Made by a program: the position numbers and the translations under genes. Source: DASSHC01 sp035693105 (GTDB taxonomy: Bacteria; Chloroflexota; Chloroflexia; Thermomicrobiales; Thermomicrobiaceae). From it: a stretch of DNA of 18,214 nucleotides. Below, one piece after another: positions 14,835 through 18,214 of the stretch. The stretch's first letter is position 1. The number at the start of each line of letters is the position of its first letter. Under the pieces are notes generated by a model. It searched no databases and was not told where the DNA came from. It saw only the letters and a program-made list of their open reading frames with translations. Location of the stretch: contig DASSHC010000335.1 of the NCBI GenBank assembly GCA_035693105.1, forward strand, positions 1 through 18,214. Direction: 5' to 3'.

Positions 14835-16160
14835 GTGGGATTGGGTGTGCCCTACTACGCGATCGAGGGCGGCAAGCCGCTGTGTGGCCACGTGCGGGTC
14901 AGCGGCGCCAAGAACGCCGCCACCAAGGAGATCGTCGCCAGCCTGTTGACCGACGAGCCCGTCATCCTGCAGAACGTGCCGCGTATCGGCGACATCGCGG
15001 TCACGCTCGACGTCTGCGCCAGCGTCGGCCTGGCTTCCGCCTGGGACAGCGAGCGGCCCGACACGCTGCGGCTGGCGACGCCGGCCATCCGCTCGCCGGA
15101 GGTCCCGCTCAGCTTCAGCGGACTCAATCGCATCCCGATCCTGCTCCTCGGTCCGCTGCTGCACCGCCACGGCGAGGCGGTCGTCCCAATGCTCGGTGGC
15201 GACGATATCGGGCAGCGCCCGGTCGATTTCCACGTCCGAGCGCTGGAAGCGCTCGGGGCCCGCGTGCGCTTCGAGGACGGCCGCTACATCGCCAGCGCCG
15301 ACCAACTGCAAGGCGCCGTCATCGAGCTGCCCTACCCCAGCGTCGGCGCTACCGAGAACGCGCTCTTCGCCGCCGTGCTGGCGCGCGGCACCACGCTGAT
15401 CAAGAACGCCGCCGTCGAGCCCGAGATCCTCGACGAGATCATGCTCTTGCAGAAGATGGGCGCGATCATCTTCGTCGATACCGACCGCACCCTGGTGATC
15501 GAGGGCGTGGACCGCCTCCACGGCGCGCGGCACACGGTCATCAACGACCGCAACGAGGCGGCCTCCTTCGCCATCGCCGGCATCATCACCGGCGGCGAGG
15601 TGCTGGTCGAGGGCGCCGAGCAAGCCCACATGCTGACCTTCCTCAACAAGCTGCGCCAGGTCGGGGCCGGCTTCGAGGTCGAGCCGGAGGGCATCCGCTT
15701 CTTCCACCCCGGCCAGCCGCTGGCGCCGATCGCGCTGGAGACCGATGTCCACCCAGGCTTCATGACTGACTGGCAGCAACCCTTCGTGATGCTGATGACC
15801 CAGGCGAACGGGCTCTCGGTGGTGCACGAGACGGTCTACGAGAACCGCTTTGGCTACACCGAGGCGCTAGTCGCCATGGGCGCCGAGATCCAGCTTTTCC
15901 GGCAATGTCTGGGCGAGAAGGCGTGCCGCTTCAAGAGCCGCGACTTCGCCCACAGTTGCGTGATCAAGGGGCCTACGCCGCTGCGCGCGGCTGACATCAC
16001 CATCCCCGACCTGCGCGCCGGCTTCAGCTACCTGATCGCCGCCGCCGTCGCCGGCGGAGTCTCGCGCATCAGCGGGCTGGAATACGTCGCGCGCGGCTAC
16101 TCGAACATCCTGGAGAAGTTCCAGAGCCTGGGGGCTGAAATCGAGTTGTGCCGGGAGTGA
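14835..16160 (+). CDS. murA: UDP-N-acetylglucosamine 1-carboxyvinyltransferase (MurA) with Asp in place of the catalytic Cys
   Basis: The product has 441 residues. MurA transfers enolpyruvate from PEP to UDP-GlcNAc, the first committed step of peptidoglycan synthesis. GAKNAA gives the substrate-binding Lys26-Asn27. PGFMTDWQQPF gives the general-base Asp312 (Asp305 in E. coli). DLRAGFSYLIAAA gives Arg394 (Arg397 in E. coli). GQRPVDFHV matches the Arg120 region. The loop that reads GGCxIGxRPVD in E. coli reads GGDDIGQRPVD, so the position of Cys115 is Asp123. Fosfomycin alkylates that Cys, and natural Asp variants (for example in mycobacteria) are resistant. The GTG at 14835 follows AGAAGGGGGA closely; a TTG at 14841 or an ATG at 14799 are less likely starts. 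It is divergent from the ABC operon. Confidence 0.93.
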   Translation: MGLGVPYYAIEGGKPLCGHVRVSGAKNAATKEIVASLLTDEPVILQNVPRIGDIAVTLDVCASVGLASAWDSERPDTLRLATPAIRSPEVPLSFSGLNRIPILLLGPLLHRHGEAVVPMLGGDDIGQRPVDFHVRALEALGARVRFEDGRYIASADQLQGAVIELPYPSVGATENALFAAVLARGTTLIKNAAVEPEILDEIMLLQKMGAIIFVDTDRTLVIEGVDRLHGARHTVINDRNEAASFAIAGIITGGEVLVEGAEQAHMLTFLNKLRQVGAGFEVEPEGIRFFHPGQPLAPIALETDVHPGFMTDWQQPFVMLMTQANGLSVVHETVYENRFGYTEALVAMGAEIQLFRQCLGEKACRFKSRDFAHSCVIKGPTPLRAADITIPDLRAGFSYLIAAAVAGGVSRISGLEYVARGYSNILEKFQSLGAEIELCRE

Positions 16161-16207
16161 TCAGGCGGGCACCGCGGCCGCACGACGACATTTGGCGCTG
16201 GGCCAAC

Positions 16208-16327
16208 ACGGATCCCTCGACTGCGCTCGGGATGACAGGGAATATATCGGGGCCTACCAGACGAGGCACAGCATACTCGTACGCCCCGCATTAACCCTGT
16301 CATCCTGAGTGCAGTCGAAGGATCCGT
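16208..16327. repeat. Dispersed palindromic repeat, family A, copy 2
   Basis: Two 33-nt arms (16208-16240 and 16295-16327) are reverse complements with only three mismatches, around a 54-nt centre unlike that of copy 1. The arms share the GATCC..TCG...GGATGACA core with 7262-7351. It lies between convergent murA and actE, so it could end both transcripts. Confidence 0.8.
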
Positions 16328-16361
16328 CCCCGATGGCACCTAACGTCTTCGGTGGGCAGCG

Positions 16362-16400
16362 CCCCTCTCCCGCGCACGGGAGAGGGGTTGGGGTGAGGGC
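16362..16400. repeat. Dispersed palindromic repeat, family B, copy 2
   Basis: A perfect 11-bp hairpin (16362-16372 with 16377-16387, loop CGCA) is followed by TTGGGGTGAGGGC. The stretch 16378-16400 is identical to 811-833. It starts 5 bp beyond the actE stop codon and is the most likely terminator for the ACIII genes, though without a T-tract. Confidence 0.75.
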
Positions 16401-16405
16401 CCGGC

Positions 16406-17125
16406 CTAGCCCTGCCCTTGAAGCTGCCGGATGTAGTGGACCAGCGCCCAGCGCTGCTCCGGTGTCAGCAGATTGCCGAACGGCGGCATGTCGACGATGC
16501 CGTTGCTGATGTGGTAGAAGAGCTCGCCGTCGGACATTCCCTTGATCGCATCGCTGGTCAGGTTGGCGGGCGGGATGTTGCCGGTGCTCTTGAAGTAGGT
16601 CACCAGGAACGCGTTGGCCTGGCCGCCGGCGCCCGCGCCCGGGCAGTGCGTCGGGTTCGACGGATCGCAGCCCTGGTTGATCCCCGGCTTGATGTCCTGC
16701 TGCGGCGTGTCGCCGCCCAGACCCTGCGCGCCGTGGCACTGCACACAGTTGCGGATGAAGAGATCCTGGCCGGCTTTCAGATTGAAGGCCGTGGCCGGCA
16801 CCGGGTTGGTCAGCGCCTTGGCCTGGTCGAGCGAGTAGTTCGGCACGGCCTTATCCGGCTCGGCGGGCCAGTTGTACGACAGGGGCTGGCGCACATTGGC
16901 CGAGACCGGCACCGCGCTGGCGGGCGAGTCGAGCACCGGCGGCTCCTGCGAGCGCCAGAACTTCTCGTAGTGCATCTCCATGAAGAAGTCGATCGGGTAC
17001 TCGTTGGTGTGATCGCAGGCCGCACCGATGCCGAGCAGCAGCCCGGCGGCGAGCAGCAGCCAGATCGGGCGCCGGACTGCGCGCAGGTAGGCGAGCACCG
17101 CGGCCAGCGGGCCGAGGCGACTCAT
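16406..17125 (-). CDS. actE: Alternative complex III subunit ActE, monohaem cytochrome c lipoprotein
   Basis: The product has 239 residues. A basic N-terminus and hydrophobic stretch end in GIGAAC (Cys37), a lipobox, so the protein is probably lipid-anchored outside the membrane. CVQCH (127-131) binds haem c covalently, and Met213 in VDMPPFG is the likely second axial ligand. The N-terminal FFMEMHYEKFW segment followed by Pro-rich text matches ActE-type subunits, which pass electrons from the complex to an acceptor. An insertion at about 148-169 carries two extra cysteines (Cys153, Cys161). The ATG overlaps the actD stop codon (ATGA), showing translational coupling. Spacing and order actC-actD-actE follow the usual ACIII cluster. 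Confidence 0.9.
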   Translation of the reverse strand: MSRLGPLAAVLAYLRAVRRPIWLLLAAGLLLGIGAACDHTNEYPIDFFMEMHYEKFWRSQEPPVLDSPASAVPVSANVRQPLSYNWPAEPDKAVPNYSLDQAKALTNPVPATAFNLKAGQDLFIRNCVQCHGAQGLGGDTPQQDIKPGINQGCDPSNPTHCPGAGAGGQANAFLVTYFKSTGNIPPANLTSDAIKGMSDGELFYHISNGIVDMPPFGNLLTPEQRWALVHYIRQLQGQG

Positions 17126-17688
17126 GCGTTCGCTCCCTTCCGCCGCGGCTGCCGCGGAGTCTCAGCCGTGCCGCGCACGGCCTCGGACATCTTGACATCC
17201 TCGGCGCCGGTCGAGCGCAGCAATTCCGCCACGCGGTCGGCGAGATCCGAGGGAGCGTGGACGAGCAGCCCGATGAAGCCCTCGGTGATGCGCGTGTCGT
17301 AGATCGCGCGCTGAAAGCGCGGCAGGCGCGACTCGAAGAGGGTGCCGAGCACGGTGAAGATCACGGCCGCCAGCATCGTGCCCTCGTACATGATGATAAC
17401 CATCGGCGGGATCGAGAAGAGCGGCTTGCCGTCCGTCACCATCGGGTAGACCAACTGCGTGCCGCCGGTCACCAGCAGGCCGACCGAGAAGCCGGCCGCC
17501 GCGCCGATCAACGGCCACAACCCCAGTCGCATGATACTGTGCGAGTGGCCGAAGGTTCCCTCCGGGAAGGGCGCGTTCGACAGGACCTCGAAGTCCGGTC
17601 GGCCGAGGCCGACTTCCTCCAGCCGGTCCGCCCCCGCGACCGCGGCGTCGAGATCGGAATAGAGCCCGAGTACGTCTCGCAGTGCCAT
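17122..17688 (-). CDS. actD: Alternative complex III subunit ActD (DUF3341)
   Basis: The product has 188 residues. The soluble N-terminal domain begins MALRDVLGLYSDLDAAVAGA, the ferredoxin-like start of DUF3341 proteins. Two membrane helices follow, about 56-80 (LWPLIGAAAGFSVGLLVTGG) and 95-119 (MVIIMYEGTMLAAVIFTVLG). The C-terminal domain contains the usual GLLVHAPSDLADRVAELLRS with its acid-rich sequel. ActD is a structural membrane subunit of ACIII with no cofactor known. GGAGAGGGG precedes the ATG by a normal distance. It starts 12 bp after the actC stop and overlaps actE by 4 nt, so all three are one transcription unit. Confidence 0.92.
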   Translation of the reverse strand: MALRDVLGLYSDLDAAVAGADRLEEVGLGRPDFEVLSNAPFPEGTFGHSHSIMRLGLWPLIGAAAGFSVGLLVTGGTQLVYPMVTDGKPLFSIPPMVIIMYEGTMLAAVIFTVLGTLFESRLPRFQRAIYDTRITEGFIGLLVHAPSDLADRVAELLRSTGAEDVKMSEAVRGTAETPRQPRRKGANA

Positions 17689-17700
17689 CGTCCCCTCTCC

Positions 17701-18214
17701 TTAGAACTCGCGGATGATCGCCGGAATGCGCCGCTTGCCGACCTGCATCTCTCGCAGGAAGCGCTCCCCTTCTTTCTCCTCCCAGACCGAGACCGGTGGG
17801 AAGAGCTTGGCGAAGAGCAGGAACAGACAACTGACCAGCGCGAACGAGCCGACGATGAAGGTGATCTCGTCGATGCCCGGCCGGTAGAAGGTCCAGTCGA
17901 AGGTCCACTCGTACTTGCGCTCCAGGCCCGGGACCACCAGCCAGTAGCGCTCGGCCCACATACCGATGTTGACCATGATCGAGGTCCAGAACATCAGCTT
18001 CACATTGCGCCGGAACTTGCGGAAGAGCCAGATCGGCACCGGGATGAAGTAGCCGAAGATGAAGATCAACCCGACCAGCAGCGTGTAGGGCCAGGAGAGG
18101 AAACGCTGCTCCATGATCGCTACCTCGCGCGGGTCCTGGTTGAAGAGCGCGAAGAAGACGTCGAGCATGAAGAACCAGAGCCAGCCGGTCGCGACCGCGA
18201 TCAAGAGGCGCCCG
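17701..18214 (-). CDS. actC: Alternative complex III subunit ActC (NrfD/PsrC family), C-terminal part only
   Basis: 171 codons to the stop are present; the N-terminal part, more than half the gene, is beyond the window. At least four membrane helices are visible: IAVATGWLWFFMLDVFFALF, LLVGLIFIFGYFIPVPIWLF, LMFWTSIMVNIGMWAERYWL and FIVGSFALVSCLFLLFAKLF. The NIGMWAERY motif and the long PGIDE-containing loop are typical of NrfD-like ActC. ActC is an integral membrane subunit thought to take part in quinol binding and possibly proton movement. Its place just before actD supports the call and separates it from NrfD subunits of other oxidoreductases. Confidence 0.9.
   Translation of the reverse strand, partial: GRLLIAVATGWLWFFMLDVFFALFNQDPREVAIMEQRFLSWPYTLLVGLIFIFGYFIPVPIWLFRKFRRNVKLMFWTSIMVNIGMWAERYWLVVPGLERKYEWTFDWTFYRPGIDEITFIVGSFALVSCLFLLFAKLFPPVSVWEEKEGERFLREMQVGKRRIPAIIREF

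Noticed and set aside
16097..16339. Small minus-strand frames across the repeat between murA and actE
   Set aside because: Their sequence is just the translated palindrome; the same peptide pattern (CHPERSRGI-like) arises wherever this repeat occurs.
1..18214. tRNA, rRNA, CRISPR arrays and insertion sequences
   Set aside because: No cloverleaf-like arms with CCA ends, no regularly spaced direct repeats and no transposase motifs were seen by eye; a covariance-model scan could still find small RNAs.

Overview
The window is GC-rich, roughly two-thirds G+C by eye, with dense short intergenic gaps and frequent GTG starts. The gene content suggests a chemoheterotrophic, aerobically respiring member of the Chloroflexota, possibly Thermomicrobia-like. 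It includes an alternative complex III (ACIII) respiratory cluster, a divergent MurA, a large Asp-box propeller protein and a helicase-associated protein without a motor. The phylum is inferred from gene style, not proven. No rRNA, tRNA, CRISPR array, insertion sequence or phage gene was seen.

Layout. (1) 1-696, minus: PIG-L/LmbE deacetylase, cut by the window edge. (2) 865-4050, minus: 1061-residue Asp-box/BNR propeller protein. (3) 4051-4343: divergent promoter region with two strong promoters and ArsR-like palindromes. (4) 4344-7192, plus: a flavoprotein with a cysteine-pair tail, then a 12-TM MFS transporter. Each has its own promoter, and both promoters have the same build with the same operator half-sites over the -10 box. 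(5) 7193-8653, minus: palindromic repeat, an internally deleted glycosyltransferase remnant, a ribbon-helix-helix/VapC toxin-antitoxin pair, and a YCII protein. (6) 8729-10798, minus: helicase-associated-domain protein. (7) 10899-14649, minus: operon of a peptide/nickel-type ABC transporter (lipoprotein and two permeases) with no ATPase genes beside it. (8) 14835-16160, plus: MurA whose usual catalytic cysteine position is aspartate. (9) 16161-16405: convergent gap filled by two palindromic repeats. (10) 16406-18214, minus: ACIII genes actE, actD and partial actC (transcribed actC-actD-actE).

How the genes work together. The ACIII genes encode part of a quinol-oxidising complex. The ABC operon imports a solute, probably a peptide, and must borrow ATPases encoded elsewhere. 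The flavoprotein and MFS transporter look like a two-gene regulon under one unlinked repressor, most likely for metalloid (arsenic) detoxification. This is the part of the window most likely to hold something undescribed: the flavoprotein tail carries CC pairs in an exact 11-residue register. Two families of dispersed palindromes sit in intergenic gaps, mainly between convergent genes, where they could act as bidirectional terminators.
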